Shown: positions 7,531-15,897 of the stretch, in pieces
How the letters are laid out: every line of letters starts with the position of its first letter
Position numbering within the stretch: the stretch's first letter is position 1
Assembly (NCBI RefSeq): GCF_024584805.1
Contig: NZ_CP075715.1
Coordinates: forward strand, 1,228,001-1,292,000
Length of the DNA: 64,000 nucleotides
Source of the DNA: Streptomyces sp. FIT100
GTDB lineage: Bacteria; Actinomycetota; Actinomycetes; Streptomycetales; Streptomycetaceae
Direction of reading: 5' to 3'
Translations under genes and position numbers: made by a program
The notes under the pieces: generated by a model
What the model saw: the letters and a program-made list of their open reading frames with translations, nothing else
The model's database searches: none
What the model was told of the DNA's origin: nothing

Positions 7531-10152
7531 CTACAGGGGGGCGAGCCGGTCCACGGTGCCCGGGTTCTTCTCCATCCAGGCGCGGACCGCCTCCTCCTCG
7601 TGGCCGGTGCCGCGCTTCTGGATCTCGTTCTCCAGTCCTGCGAGCTGCTCCTCGCTCAGCCTGAAGTCCTTGAGCCACTTGGTGAGCTGCGGATACTGCT
7701 TCGGGAACTCCTTGCTGGCGACCGTGTGGATGCGGTCGCCCTCGCCGAAGAGCTTCTGCGGGTCCTTGAGCTTGGTCAGTCCGTACTCGTTGTAGGCCCA
7801 GTGGGGGGTCCACAGCATGACGGCGATGGGTTCCTTCTTCGCGTACGCGCGCTTGAGCTCGGCGAGCATGCCGGGCGTGGAGCTGTCGACGACCTCGTAC
7901 TCCCCGTCCAGGCCGTAGCCGGGCAGGACCTTGTTCTTGAGGATGTTCATGGTCTCGGTGCCCGGCTCGATGCCGACGATCCGGCCCTTGAACTCACCGC
8001 CGCGGCCCTTGAGGTCGTCGAGCGAGTCGACGCCCTTGACGTACGACGGGACCGCGAGCTCCAGCGACGTCGGGCCGTACCAGGAGCCGATGTCGGTGAG
8101 CCGGTCGGAGTACTTGTCCCAGTACTTCTTCTGGGTGCTGGGCAGCCAACCGTCGAACTGGACGTCGATCTGGCCGCGGGACAGGGCCGTGTACATGGGG
8201 CCGACCTCGAACTGCTTGAGGTTCATCGTGTACCCGCGCTCCTCCAGGACCGCCTTCCACAGGTAGGTGGCGGCGATGTCCTCCTCCCACGGGAACCAGG
8301 CGACGTTCAGGGCGCGGTCGCGCTCGTCCTTGCCGTCGGCGGCCTTGCCGGCTCCGGCGACCGGGGTCCACTTGTCGGCGAGGCCCGGGTTGTCCTTCAG
8401 CCAGGCGCGGACGGCGTCCTGCTCCTTGCCCTTTCCGGTCTCCTGGATCTTCGCCTCCAGACCGGTGAGCTGCTCCTCGGTCATCCTGAAGTTCTTGAGC
8501 CAGGTGGCGACCTGCGGGTTCTCGGCGCTGAAGCCCTTGCGGGCGAGGGTGTGGACGCCGTCGCCCTTGCCCCAGGTGCCCTTGGGGTCCTTGAGCTTCT
8601 TGAGGTCGTACGTGCTGTACGCCCAGTGGGGCGACCACAGGGTGGTGACGATGGGCTCCTTCTTGTCGTACGCGCGCTTCAGCTCGGCCAGCATGCCGGG
8701 CGTGGAGCCGTCGACGACCTCGTACTCGCCCTCCAGGCCGTACTCCTTGAGGACCTTGTCCTTGAGGATGCCCATCATTCCGGCGCTCGGCTCGATGCCG
8801 ATGATGCGGCCTTTGAAGGTGGACCCCTTGCCCTTGAGGTCCTCCAGCGAGTCGATGCCCTTCATGTACGCGGGAACGGACAGCTCCAGCGAGGTGGGGC
8901 CGTACCAGGAGCCCATGTCCTCCAGCTTGTCCTTGTACTTGTCCCAGTACTGCGCGTGGGTGACCGGCAGCCAGGAGTCCGTCTCGAAGTCGATCTGGCC
9001 GCCGGCGAGACCGGTGTAGAGGGAGCCGGCCTCCAGCTGCTTGGTCTCGACCTCGAAGCCGCGCTGCTCCAGCATCTCCTTCCAGAGGAAGGTGGAGGCG
9101 ATGCCCTCGTCCCAGGGGATGTAGCCCATGGAGATCTTCTTGCCCTGGCCGACGCCGGCGGCGCCGGTGGCGTCGGTGCTCTTGGCGCCGCCGAACAGGC
9201 CCATGCCGCCCGCGACGAGCGCGAGGACGACGACGCCGGTGACGGCGACGACGGGCTGGGGGCGGTAGTTCCAGATCTTCACCCCGCCGGCCAGGGACTT
9301 CGCCTTGGCGATGGCGCGGCGGCCGAGCGGCGAGACCTGGCGGCCGAGCGCGCCGGTGATCCGGTCCAGGTACATGGCGAGGATGACGATGGAGATGCCG
9401 GCCTCGAAGCCGAGGCCGATGTCGACGTTGCCGATGGCGCGGTAGACGGCGCCGCCGAGACCGCCGCCGCCGACCATGCCGGCGATGACGACCATGGACA
9501 GGCCGAGCATGATGACCTGGTTGATACCGGCCATGATCGTGGGCAGCGCGAGCGGCAGCTGGACGCGTACGAGGGTGTTGCGCGGGGTCGTACCGAACGC
9601 CTCGGCCGCCTCCACGAGCTCCTTGTCGACCTGGCGGATGCCCAGTTCGGTCATGCGCACGCCGGGCGGCAGGGCGAAGACGATGGTGGCGATGATGCCG
9701 GGGACCACGCCGACGCCGAAGAAGATGATGCCGGGGATCAGATAGACCATGGCCGGCATGGTCTGCATGAAGTCCAGGACCGGCCGGGTCACGGCGCTGA
9801 CGGCCTTGGAGCGGGACGCCCAGATGCCCAGCGGGACCGCGATCACCAGCGTGACGATCGTGGCGACGAGCACGAGCGAGAGGGTCGACATGGCGTCGTC
9901 CCACAGCTCGATGGAGTCGATCAGCGCGAATCCGGCGAAGGCGAGGACGCCCGCGAGCAGGCCGCGCAGCCACCAGGCCACGACGGCGAGCATGCCGGCG
10001 AAGAGCAGCGGCGCGGGTGCGGAGAGCACCGCGTCGATGCCGTCGTACATGCCGGTGACCAGCCGGCTGATGGCGTCGAACAGCCAGGAGAGATGGGCCT
10101 GGAGCCAGTCCACGCTGCTGTCGACCCACTGGCCGAGGTGGAGCCTAGGCAT
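7531..10152 (-). CDS. Glycine betaine/proline ABC transporter: permease fused to two tandem substrate-binding domains
   Basis: An 873-residue fusion. Residues about 50-270 form the ProW/OpuAB permease, with the EAA loop near 180-200 (LVEAAEAFGTTPRNTLVRVQLP). A further transmembrane helix near 300-320 anchors two extracellular OpuAC domains at about 338-600 and 612-873. The two domains are close duplicates: each has SWYGPTSLEL, GRI(I/V)GIEP, GSTPGMLAELKRAY or STPGMLAELKRAY, and an aromatic-rich HWAY segment for quaternary amines. ATG 10152 overlaps the ATPase stop by 8 bases. OpuA-type permease-binding fusions normally carry one binding domain; two is unusual. Role: uptake of compatible solutes under osmotic stress. 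Confidence 0.92.
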   Translation of the reverse strand: MPRLHLGQWVDSSVDWLQAHLSWLFDAISRLVTGMYDGIDAVLSAPAPLLFAGMLAVVAWWLRGLLAGVLAFAGFALIDSIELWDDAMSTLSLVLVATIVTLVIAVPLGIWASRSKAVSAVTRPVLDFMQTMPAMVYLIPGIIFFGVGVVPGIIATIVFALPPGVRMTELGIRQVDKELVEAAEAFGTTPRNTLVRVQLPLALPTIMAGINQVIMLGLSMVVIAGMVGGGGLGGAVYRAIGNVDIGLGFEAGISIVILAMYLDRITGALGRQVSPLGRRAIAKAKSLAGGVKIWNYRPQPVVAVTGVVVLALVAGGMGLFGGAKSTDATGAAGVGQGKKISMGYIPWDEGIASTFLWKEMLEQRGFEVETKQLEAGSLYTGLAGGQIDFETDSWLPVTHAQYWDKYKDKLEDMGSWYGPTSLELSVPAYMKGIDSLEDLKGKGSTFKGRIIGIEPSAGMMGILKDKVLKEYGLEGEYEVVDGSTPGMLAELKRAYDKKEPIVTTLWSPHWAYSTYDLKKLKDPKGTWGKGDGVHTLARKGFSAENPQVATWLKNFRMTEEQLTGLEAKIQETGKGKEQDAVRAWLKDNPGLADKWTPVAGAGKAADGKDERDRALNVAWFPWEEDIAATYLWKAVLEERGYTMNLKQFEVGPMYTALSRGQIDVQFDGWLPSTQKKYWDKYSDRLTDIGSWYGPTSLELAVPSYVKGVDSLDDLKGRGGEFKGRIVGIEPGTETMNILKNKVLPGYGLDGEYEVVDSSTPGMLAELKRAYAKKEPIAVMLWTPHWAYNEYGLTKLKDPQKLFGEGDRIHTVASKEFPKQYPQLTKWLKDFRLSEEQLAGLENEIQKRGTGHEEEAVRAWMEKNPGTVDRLAPL

Positions 10153-11317
10153 GGGCGGCCACCTCCTTGCCGGCCGCGGCCCCGTCGCCGTCCGCGGCCT
10201 CGTCGCCGGCGGTGAGCCCGGCCTGCGCGCTCTGCGCCGGGATCTGGGGCTCCATCGGCTCGCCGAGCACGGCGAGCAGGCGGGCGCGCGGGACGACACC
10301 GATGAGCTCACCGTCGTCGTCGGTGACGGCGACGGCGACACCGCTGGTGGAGCAGGGCGTGAACAGCTCGATGATCGGGGCGTCGGCGGAGACGACAGCG
10401 GGCGCGGCCGCGAGTACGTCCTGCGCGTCGCGGAGCTCCTTGCCGCCCTCCACCGTGGTGCCGAACGCCGTCCCGGGGTCGGCCATGATCGCGCCGGCCG
10501 TCAGCACCCGCGAACGGTCGACGTCCTGGGTGAAGGACGCGACGTAGTCGTTGGCGGGCGTGACGAGGATGTCCTCGGCCGTGCCGAGCTGGACGATCCG
10601 GCCGTCGCGCATCACCGCGATCCGGTCACCGAGGCGCATGGCCTCGTTCAGGTCGTGGGTGATGAAGACGATGGTCTTCTTGAGCGTCTTCTGGAGCTCG
10701 AGGAGCTGGTCCTGCATGTCGCGGCGGATCAGCGGGTCGAGCGCGCTGAAGGACTCGTCCATCAGCAGGAGGTCCGCGTCGGTGGCGAGCGCGCGGGCGA
10801 GCCCGACACGCTGCTGCATACCGCCGGAGAGCTCGTCCGGCCAGGACTTCTCCCAGCCGGCGAGGCCGCACAGCTCCAGCGCCTCGGTGGCGCGGCGCTC
10901 GCGCTCGGCCCGCGCGACGCCCTGCACCTCGAGGCCGTAGGCGGCGTTCTCCAGCACGCTGCGGTGCGGGAAGAGCGCGAAGTGCTGGAAGACCATGCTG
11001 ATCCTGGTGGAGCGCACGGCGCGCAGGTCGCGGGCGCTCAGCCCGGTCAGGTCCTGGCCGTCGAAGAGTACGCGTCCGGCGGTCGGCTCCAGCAGCCCGT
11101 TGAGCATCCGCAGCAACGTGGACTTGCCGGATCCGGAGAGACCCATGACGACGAAGATCTGACCGGGCTCGACGGCGAAGGAGGCGTCGATCACGGCCGC
11201 GGTCGTTCCATCGGCACGGAGCTCGTCGCGGCCGGTGCCGTTCTCGAGCTTCCGCACCGCCTGGTCGGGTCGTTTGCCGAACACCTTGTACAGGTGCTCG
11301 GCTTCAAGCCTGGACAC
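10145..11317 (-). CDS. Glycine betaine/proline ABC transporter ATP-binding subunit (ProV/OpuAA)
   Basis: A 390-residue ATPase: Walker A GLSGSGKST, Q-loop FQHFALFPHRSV, signature LSGGMQQRVGLARAL, Walker B LLLMDESFSALDP and switch His in FITHDLNEAMRLGD. C-terminal residues from about 285 resemble the CBS regulatory pair of OpuA (PIIELFTPCSTSGVAVAVTDDDGELIGVV). GTG 11317, behind TGAGG, matches the usual N-terminus MSRLEAEHLYKVFG. An in-frame ATG at 11401 with a much stronger ribosome site could add 28 residues. It is co-transcribed with the fused permease/binding protein. Confidence 0.92.
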   Translation of the reverse strand: MSRLEAEHLYKVFGKRPDQAVRKLENGTGRDELRADGTTAAVIDASFAVEPGQIFVVMGLSGSGKSTLLRMLNGLLEPTAGRVLFDGQDLTGLSARDLRAVRSTRISMVFQHFALFPHRSVLENAAYGLEVQGVARAERERRATEALELCGLAGWEKSWPDELSGGMQQRVGLARALATDADLLLMDESFSALDPLIRRDMQDQLLELQKTLKKTIVFITHDLNEAMRLGDRIAVMRDGRIVQLGTAEDILVTPANDYVASFTQDVDRSRVLTAGAIMADPGTAFGTTVEGGKELRDAQDVLAAAPAVVSADAPIIELFTPCSTSGVAVAVTDDDGELIGVVPRARLLAVLGEPMEPQIPAQSAQAGLTAGDEAADGDGAAAGKEVAAHA

Positions 11318-11604
11318 ATAAACCTCACGTGTTGAACCGAGAACGGCCCGCATCCCCCGCCTGCGGGCCGTGGAACATGCGGGTTCGGCCCGCTTCCCCA
11401 TGGTTCGCGCCTCCTTCCAGCCGCCAGGACTGGTCGAAGGCGCAAAGAGGGTCCGCTCCGGCGTCGCGCCTGCCCCGGCTTCCCGAAGGCAAACGCAAGA
11501 GTGATCCAGTTCACGTGCGGGCCGCCGGCAGGTCGTGTGCCCGTGGCGAGCACGTCGTACGTCTCGCACGGACGCTGTCGGTGCGGTACGGCATCATCGG
11601 GAAC

Positions 11605-12525
11605 GTGACGCGACGCCTGATGCTCCTCGACACCGCCTCCCTCTACTTCCGCGCCTACTTCGGGGTCCCCGACTCCGTGCGCGCGCCCGACGGCACGCCG
11701 GTCAACGCCGTGCGCGGACTGCTCGAATTCATCACCAGGCTGGTCCAGGACCACCACCCCGACGAGCTCGTGGCCTGCATGGACGCCGACTGGCGGCCGC
11801 ACTGGCGAGTGGAGCTGATCCCCTCGTACAAGGCGCACCGGGTCGCGCTGGAGACCGAGACGGGCCCGGACGAGGAGGAGATCCCTGACACCCTGTCCCC
11901 GCAGGTCCCGGTCATCGAGCAGGTGCTCGACGCCATCGGCATCGCCCGGGTCGGCGTCGCGGGGTTCGAGGCGGACGACGTGATCGGCACGCTCACCGGC
12001 CGGGCGACGGGCCCGGTGGACATCGTGACGGGCGACCGCGACCTCTATCAGCTGGTGGACGACGCACGGGGCGTCCGAGTGCTCTACCCGCTGAAGGGCG
12101 TCGGGATGATGCAGGCCACCGACGAGGCGGTGCTCCGCGAGAAGTACGGGGTCGACGGGCCCGGCTACGCGGATCTGGCGCTGCTCCGCGGAGATCCGAG
12201 CGACGGCCTGCCGGGCGTGCCGGGGATCGGCGAGAAGACGGCGGCGAAGCTGCTGGACGCCTTCGGGGACCTGGCCGGCATCATGGCCGCCGTCGACGAC
12301 CCGGCGTCGAAGCTCACCCCGTCGCAGCGGAAGCGGCTGGACGAGTCCCGCGACTACGTCGCGGTCGCCCCGAAGGTGGTGCAGGTCGCCGGGGACGTAC
12401 CGCTGCCCGACTTCGAGCCCGCACTGCCGAAGGAGCCGCGGGATCCGCAGCGGCTGGAGGAGCTCGTGGCGCGATGGGGGCTGGGACGCGTCGTGAACCG
12501 CTTGCTGGTGGAGCTCCGGGCATGA
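11605..12525 (+). CDS. 5'-3' exonuclease-domain protein (PolI N-terminal-like, FEN family)
   Basis: A 306-residue free-standing version of the DNA polymerase I 5'-nuclease. It shows LMLLDTASLYFRAYFG (metal ligand Asp), ACMDADWRPHWR, then FEADDVIGTL, VTGDRDLYQLV and the helix-hairpin-helix DGLPGVPGIGEKTAAKLL. These are the metal-site acidic residues and DNA-binding motif of flap endonucleases. No polymerase domain follows. GTG 11605 is chosen from the family start (MTRRLMLLDTAS); upstream frame is not conserved. Likely flap or RNA-primer removal, parallel to PolA. Confidence 0.9.
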   Translation: MTRRLMLLDTASLYFRAYFGVPDSVRAPDGTPVNAVRGLLEFITRLVQDHHPDELVACMDADWRPHWRVELIPSYKAHRVALETETGPDEEEIPDTLSPQVPVIEQVLDAIGIARVGVAGFEADDVIGTLTGRATGPVDIVTGDRDLYQLVDDARGVRVLYPLKGVGMMQATDEAVLREKYGVDGPGYADLALLRGDPSDGLPGVPGIGEKTAAKLLDAFGDLAGIMAAVDDPASKLTPSQRKRLDESRDYVAVAPKVVQVAGDVPLPDFEPALPKEPRDPQRLEELVARWGLGRVVNRLLVELRA

Positions 12526-12527
12526 TG

Positions 12528-12546
12528 TTAACTTAGGCAAGCCTAA
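12528..12546 (+). promoter_or_regulatory. Iron box (DmdR1/DtxR-type operator)
   Basis: TTAACTTAGGCAAGCCTAA is a 19-bp near-palindrome matching the actinobacterial DtxR/DmdR1 consensus TTAGGTTAGGCTCACCTAA. It ends 26 bp before the siderophore-interacting protein start, so iron-dependent repression of that gene is expected. Confidence 0.85.
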
Positions 12547-12572
12547 GCACCACACCATCCCGGGAGACCGCC

Positions 12573-13412
12573 GTGGCAGAGACCCCCGCCCGCAAGGCAC
12601 CGCAGGCCCATGAGGCACAGGTGCTGCGCACGGAGCGGATCACCCCGCACATGGTGCGCGTCGTGCTCGGCGGCGAGGGACTGTCCTCGTTCGCCACGGA
12701 CGGCTCGACGGACGCGTACGTCAAAGTGCTCTTCCCGGTGCCGGGCGTGAGCTACCCGGAGCCGTTCGACATGGCACGGATCCGCGAGGAGCTGCCGCGC
12801 GACCAGTGGCCGAGCAACCGCACCTACACGGTGCGGGCGTGGGACCCGGTCCACCGCGAGCTGACGATCGACTTCGTCGTCCACGGCGACGAGGGCCTGG
12901 CGGGCCCCTGGGCGGCCCACGTCCGCCCCGGCGAGACGGTCCGGCTGCTCGGCCCCGGCGGGGGCTATGCCCCCGACGCCTCCGCCGACTGGTATCTGCT
13001 CGCGGGCGACGAGAGCGCGCTGCCCGCGATCGCCGCGGCCCTCGAGCAGATGCCGACGAGTGCGGTGGTCCACGCGTTCGTCGAGATCTCCGGCCCGGAG
13101 GAGGAGCAGAAGATCGCGACGCCCGACGGCGTCACGGTCACCTGGCTCCACCGCGGCGCCCGCCCGGTGGGCGAGGCCCTCACCGCCGCCGTCCGCGACC
13201 TGGACTTCCCCGACGGCGACGTCCACGCCTTCGTCCACGGCGAAGCGGGCGCGGTCAAGGAACTCCGCCGCCACCTGAGGCTGGACCGCGGCATTCCGGC
13301 TGCCCGCCTGTCGATCTCCGGATACTGGCGGCTGGGCAAGTCGGACGAGGCGTGGCGCGAGATCAAGCGCGAATGGAACGCGCAGGTGGAACGGGAGACG
13401 GAGTCGTCGTAA
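12573..13412 (+). CDS. Siderophore-interacting protein (FAD-dependent ferric reductase)
   Basis: A 279-residue cytosolic flavoprotein of the ViuB/YqjH family that reduces ferric siderophores to release iron. The N-terminal FAD domain carries the NRTYTVRAWD signature (Arg-x-Tyr-Thr/Ser binding FAD) and GPWAAHVRPGETVRLLGPGG. The NAD(P)H-binding half includes YLLAGDESALPAI and the C-terminal SISGYWRLGKSDEAWR. GTG 12573 follows GGGAGA. The iron box at 12528 shows control by iron. It is followed by a hairpin terminator. Confidence 0.92.
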   Translation: MAETPARKAPQAHEAQVLRTERITPHMVRVVLGGEGLSSFATDGSTDAYVKVLFPVPGVSYPEPFDMARIREELPRDQWPSNRTYTVRAWDPVHRELTIDFVVHGDEGLAGPWAAHVRPGETVRLLGPGGGYAPDASADWYLLAGDESALPAIAAALEQMPTSAVVHAFVEISGPEEEQKIATPDGVTVTWLHRGARPVGEALTAAVRDLDFPDGDVHAFVHGEAGAVKELRRHLRLDRGIPAARLSISGYWRLGKSDEAWREIKREWNAQVERETESS

Positions 13413-13425
13413 CGACGCCTCCGCC

Positions 13426-13443
13426 GGGGCGCTCACGCGCCCC
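13426..13443 (+). terminator. Hairpin downstream of siderophore-interacting protein gene
   Basis: GGGGCGC and GCGCCCC form a perfect 7-bp stem with a TCAC loop, 13 bp after the stop. There is no U-tract, as is usual in Streptomyces. Confidence 0.6.
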
Positions 13444-13520
13444 TCACCCCGCACCGGGCGCCCGACCGCCCGGCGGTGCGCCGCTACCCGCGGCCGGGCG
13501 GGCCGTCGGCGGGTTCGGTG

Positions 13521-13796
13521 TTGCCCGGTGTCGGGTGGGCACCCGGGGTCCTTGTCCTCAAACGCCGGACGGGCTGGGGGTGCGCGGCGTTGCCCGGTGT
13601 CGGGTCGGCACCCGGGGGTTTTGTCCTCAAACGCCGGACGGACTTGGGGTGCGCGGTATTGCCCGGCGTCGGGTCAGCACCCGCGGCTCTTGTCCTCAAA
13701 CGCCGGACGGACTTGGGGTGCGCGGCGTCGCCCAGCGTCGGGTCAGCACCCGCGGCTCTTGTCCTCAAACGCCGGACGGGCTGGGGGTGTGTCCGG
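13521..13796. repeat. 69-bp tandem repeat, four copies
   Basis: Units start at 13521, 13590, 13659 and 13728. Each holds TTGTCCTCAAACGCCGGAC followed by GGGCTGGGG or GGACTTGGG. The period is 23 codons, so several frames stay open through it, but there is no convincing start, and codon usage is unlike the neighbouring genes. An inverted single copy lies at 14351-14381. The TCCTCAAACGCCGGACGG phrase is one I associate with intergenic repeats in many Streptomyces genomes. Confidence 0.9.
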
Positions 13797-13811
13797 TGGG
13801 TGGTGCGGTTC

Positions 13812-13928
13812 GGGGCCCCTCCGGGCTCGACTCCTCGGAGGCGGCGGCGTACAGGTTCCACCAGGTTGCGCACCCGGTGCCTGCCGCCGCCTCCTGCGGG
13901 GCCGACCCTGCACGGCCCCGCCCCGGGG
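13812..13928 (+). repeat. Dispersed intergenic block, copy 2
   Basis: Same block as 3665-3781 (+) and 63031-63137 (-), with conserved ends CCCCTCCGGGCTCGACTCC and GCGGGGCCGACCCTGCACGG and a variable middle. It is one base different in length from copy 1. It lies downstream of, and in the same direction as, the siderophore-interacting protein gene. Confidence 0.8.
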
Positions 13929-14000
13929 TCGTCCGCCGGGCGCGGGTGGGTGGGTGGTTGTCGCGTCCGCGGGTTGTTCGCTGTCTGCGGTCCGGTGGGT

Positions 14001-14109
14001 GGTTTGTGCCCACCCGTCCCGCCCCAGCGGGACGACTGCCCACAAACCGTGAGGTGGCCACCTGGTTCGTGGGCAGGCATTCCGCAGGGCGGAACGGGTG
14101 GGCACAACC
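14001..14109. repeat. Large imperfect inverted repeat with nested hairpins
   Basis: The outer arms GTGCCCACCCGTCCCGCC (from 14006) and GGCGGAACGGGTGGGCAC (ending 14105) pair across about 100 bp. The centre is the perfect palindrome AGGTGGCCACCT at 14052-14063. The left arm contains its own hairpin at 14016-14033 (GTCCCGC/GCGGGAC) and the right arm TTCCGC/GCGGAA. A single arm recurs at 62909-62951. It may act as a bidirectional terminator or be a mobile repeat unit. Confidence 0.75.
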
Positions 14110-14350
14110 CGACCACCGGGGTCCGCCACGGCCGGTGACCTGGCCCGGGGGGTGCGGAGGGGTCGGGTTCGGGACACTCAAGCGTGATTTGTGGCGCGCG
14201 CCGAAATGCGGGACGACTACACGGTTCCGGGTGGGCGCGCGACGTACGGGGGTCCGGGGGTTTCCCCCGGAAAAGCACAGCATGCCGTCCCGGACACGAG
14301 CCCCGCAGCGCCACCCGGACGGCAACCACCCGCCACCGGACAACCCCAAC

Positions 14351-14381
14351 ACCCCAGCCCGTCCGGCGCCTGAGGACAAAA
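14351..14381 (-). repeat. Inverted single copy of the 69-bp repeat core
   Basis: ACCCCAGCCCGTCCGGCGCC followed by TGAGGACAAAA is the reverse complement of the core of the 13521-13796 tandem repeats, 555 bp away. It lies just downstream of the anti-sigma gene end. Confidence 0.75.
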
Positions 14382-14403
14382 ACACCGGCCCACCACACCG
14401 CCT

Positions 14404-15198
14404 CTACGGCGCAGGCAAGTTCAGTAGGGCAAGCGGCTCGGACGTCGGTGTCCGTGAGCCTCCTGTGGGCTCCACCGTGATGCCCATGGCCGTGGCACGG
14501 CCCACCGGGCCGTCCATGAGGAGTGCCTCCGGGGAGCCTGCCGAGTCCAGCAGGCCGGCGGGGCGCATCGTGCTGCCGTCCGCGAACCACAGCTGGTAGA
14601 CCTTGCCGGCCACCGGACGCGGGAGTCCGGACGCGAGGAAGACCGCGCGGTCCCGCTCGCGCGAGACGGCCACCGTGCCAGTCGCCCCGCCGTCGCCGAG
14701 TGCCGCGGCGCTGGTCCGTACGTCGGGCGCGGTCAGCACCTGGGCCAGGGCAGCGGCCTGTTCCTGGGCGCGACGGGCCTCGGTCCGGGCCTCGTCGGCG
14801 GAGCGCTGCTGCCAGACCGCGACGCCGCCGAACGCGGCCGCGGCCGCCACGCACGCGGCGAGCACGAAGCGGAAGACCCGGCGCTGCCCGCCCGGTCCGC
14901 CCGGCCTGGCCGGGCGGACCCGCGGTGGTTCCGCACGCGGTCCGCCGACCGTCGGCGGTTCCTGACGTACGGTCGCGATCCGTGCCAGCAGCGCCGCCTT
15001 CATCGCGGGCGGCGGCGTCTCCGCGGCGGCGAGCCCGAGTCGTACCGCCGTCGCGCCGAACTCCCGCACCTCCTGGGCGCAGGCCGTGCAAGCGTCCAAA
15101 TGCCGCTCGAACCGCGCACGTTCTCGCTCCCCGAGCGCGTGCAGGGCGTACGCGCCGGTCAGCGAGTGCAGTTCGGCGTCGCGGCCGGCGGCGCTCAT
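14404..15198 (-). CDS. Anti-sigma factor (RskA-type, zinc-finger and RskA domains)
   Basis: A 264-residue single-pass membrane protein. The cytosolic N-terminus has the anti-sigma zinc motif H33-x3-C37-x2-C40 (ERHLDACTACAQE). One transmembrane helix spans about 109-130. The extracytoplasmic RskA domain follows (AVFLASGLPRPVAGKVYQLWFADG ... GPVGRATAMGITVEPTGGS). ATG 15198 overlaps the sigma gene stop (ATGA), the classic coupling of an ECF sigma factor with its inhibitor. It holds the sigma factor at the membrane until an envelope or redox signal releases it. Confidence 0.93.
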   Translation of the reverse strand: MSAAGRDAELHSLTGAYALHALGERERARFERHLDACTACAQEVREFGATAVRLGLAAAETPPPAMKAALLARIATVRQEPPTVGGPRAEPPRVRPARPGGPGGQRRVFRFVLAACVAAAAAFGGVAVWQQRSADEARTEARRAQEQAAALAQVLTAPDVRTSAAALGDGGATGTVAVSRERDRAVFLASGLPRPVAGKVYQLWFADGSTMRPAGLLDSAGSPEALLMDGPVGRATAMGITVEPTGGSRTPTSEPLALLNLPAP

Positions 15199-15779
15199 GC
15201 GTTCACCCCCAGGCAGTCGCGCAGCCGGATCAGCCCGTCGCGCATGCGGGTCTTCACCGTGCCGAGCGGCACGGCCAGCAGCTCGGCCACCTCGCGGTAA
15301 GCGAGCCCGCGGTAGTAGGCGAGGGTCACGGACTGCCGTTGCAGCTCGGTGAGGGTGCGCAGGCAGCGCCGTACCTGTTCGCGCTCCAGCCGTGCCTCGA
15401 CCTGCTCGACGACGTCGTCGAACGCCGGCGTGCCGCCCAGCCGGGCGGCCTTCTGCTCCCGTTCGGCCGCCGCCTGCGCGGACCGGACCCGGTCCACCGC
15501 TCGCCGGTGGGCGAGGGTGAGCGTCCAGGTCAGCGCCGAGCCCCGGGACGGCTGATAGCGCGCGGCGGTGCGCCAGAGTTCGACCAGCACCTCCTGCGTC
15601 ACCTCCTCCGACTGCGCCGGGTCGCGCAGCACGCTCCTGACGACTCCGAGCACGGACCCGCAGACCGCGTCGTACACCCGCGAGAACGCCTCCTGGTCGC
15701 CGCGCGCGACCCGTACGAGCAGCTCGTCGAGGTGCGGACCCGCCGGTGGCGCCCCGGTGATCCGTACGGCTTCCTTCAC
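15195..15779 (-). CDS. ECF RNA polymerase sigma factor (SigK/SigJ-like, ECF19 type)
   Basis: A 194-residue sigma factor. Region 2 is at about residues 20-90 (DQEAFSRVYDAV ... SEEVTQEVLVELWRTAARYQPSRGSALTWTLTLAHRRAVDRVR) and region 4 at about 125-185 (LTELQRQSVTLAYYRGLAYREVAELLAVPLGTVKTRMRDGLIRLR). GTG 15779 sits after GAGGGGAGC; the first in-frame start at 15794 would place that site inside the gene. The overlap with the downstream anti-sigma gene shows one operon. Such pairs usually autoregulate. Confidence 0.93.
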   Translation of the reverse strand: MKEAVRITGAPPAGPHLDELLVRVARGDQEAFSRVYDAVCGSVLGVVRSVLRDPAQSEEVTQEVLVELWRTAARYQPSRGSALTWTLTLAHRRAVDRVRSAQAAAEREQKAARLGGTPAFDDVVEQVEARLEREQVRRCLRTLTELQRQSVTLAYYRGLAYREVAELLAVPLGTVKTRMRDGLIRLRDCLGVNA

Positions 15780-15816
15780 GCGTGCTCCCCTCACCCGTTC
15801 GCCGACCCTGTGTCCA

Positions 15817-15830
15817 CTCCGTATACGGAG
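15817..15830. promoter_or_regulatory. Perfect palindrome upstream of the ECF sigma gene
   Basis: CTCCGTATACGGAG is an exact 14-bp palindrome 38 bp before the sigma start. It may be part of an autoregulated promoter or an operator; no consensus is recognised. Confidence 0.35.
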
Positions 15831-15897
15831 CCGGGGCCTGACTTGACTGCCGCTACGGTGAACTTTTTACCTGCACGGGCGCCGCCCGGGGAGGGCT

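Noticed and set aside
7378-10215. A 945-codon open frame on the plus strand
   Set aside because: Antisense to the opu permease/binding-protein gene, with compositional bias (Val/Leu/Gly/Asp) typical of shadow frames.
13521-13796. CRISPR-like array
   Set aside because: The repeats are contiguous with no unique spacers, and no cas genes are present; the same applies to the 16-bp array at 55451.
13476-14138. Possible repeat protein encoded by the 69-bp array
   Set aside because: The period is a multiple of three so frames stay open, but several frames are open on both strands, no start has a ribosome site, and the same core occurs inverted as non-coding DNA.
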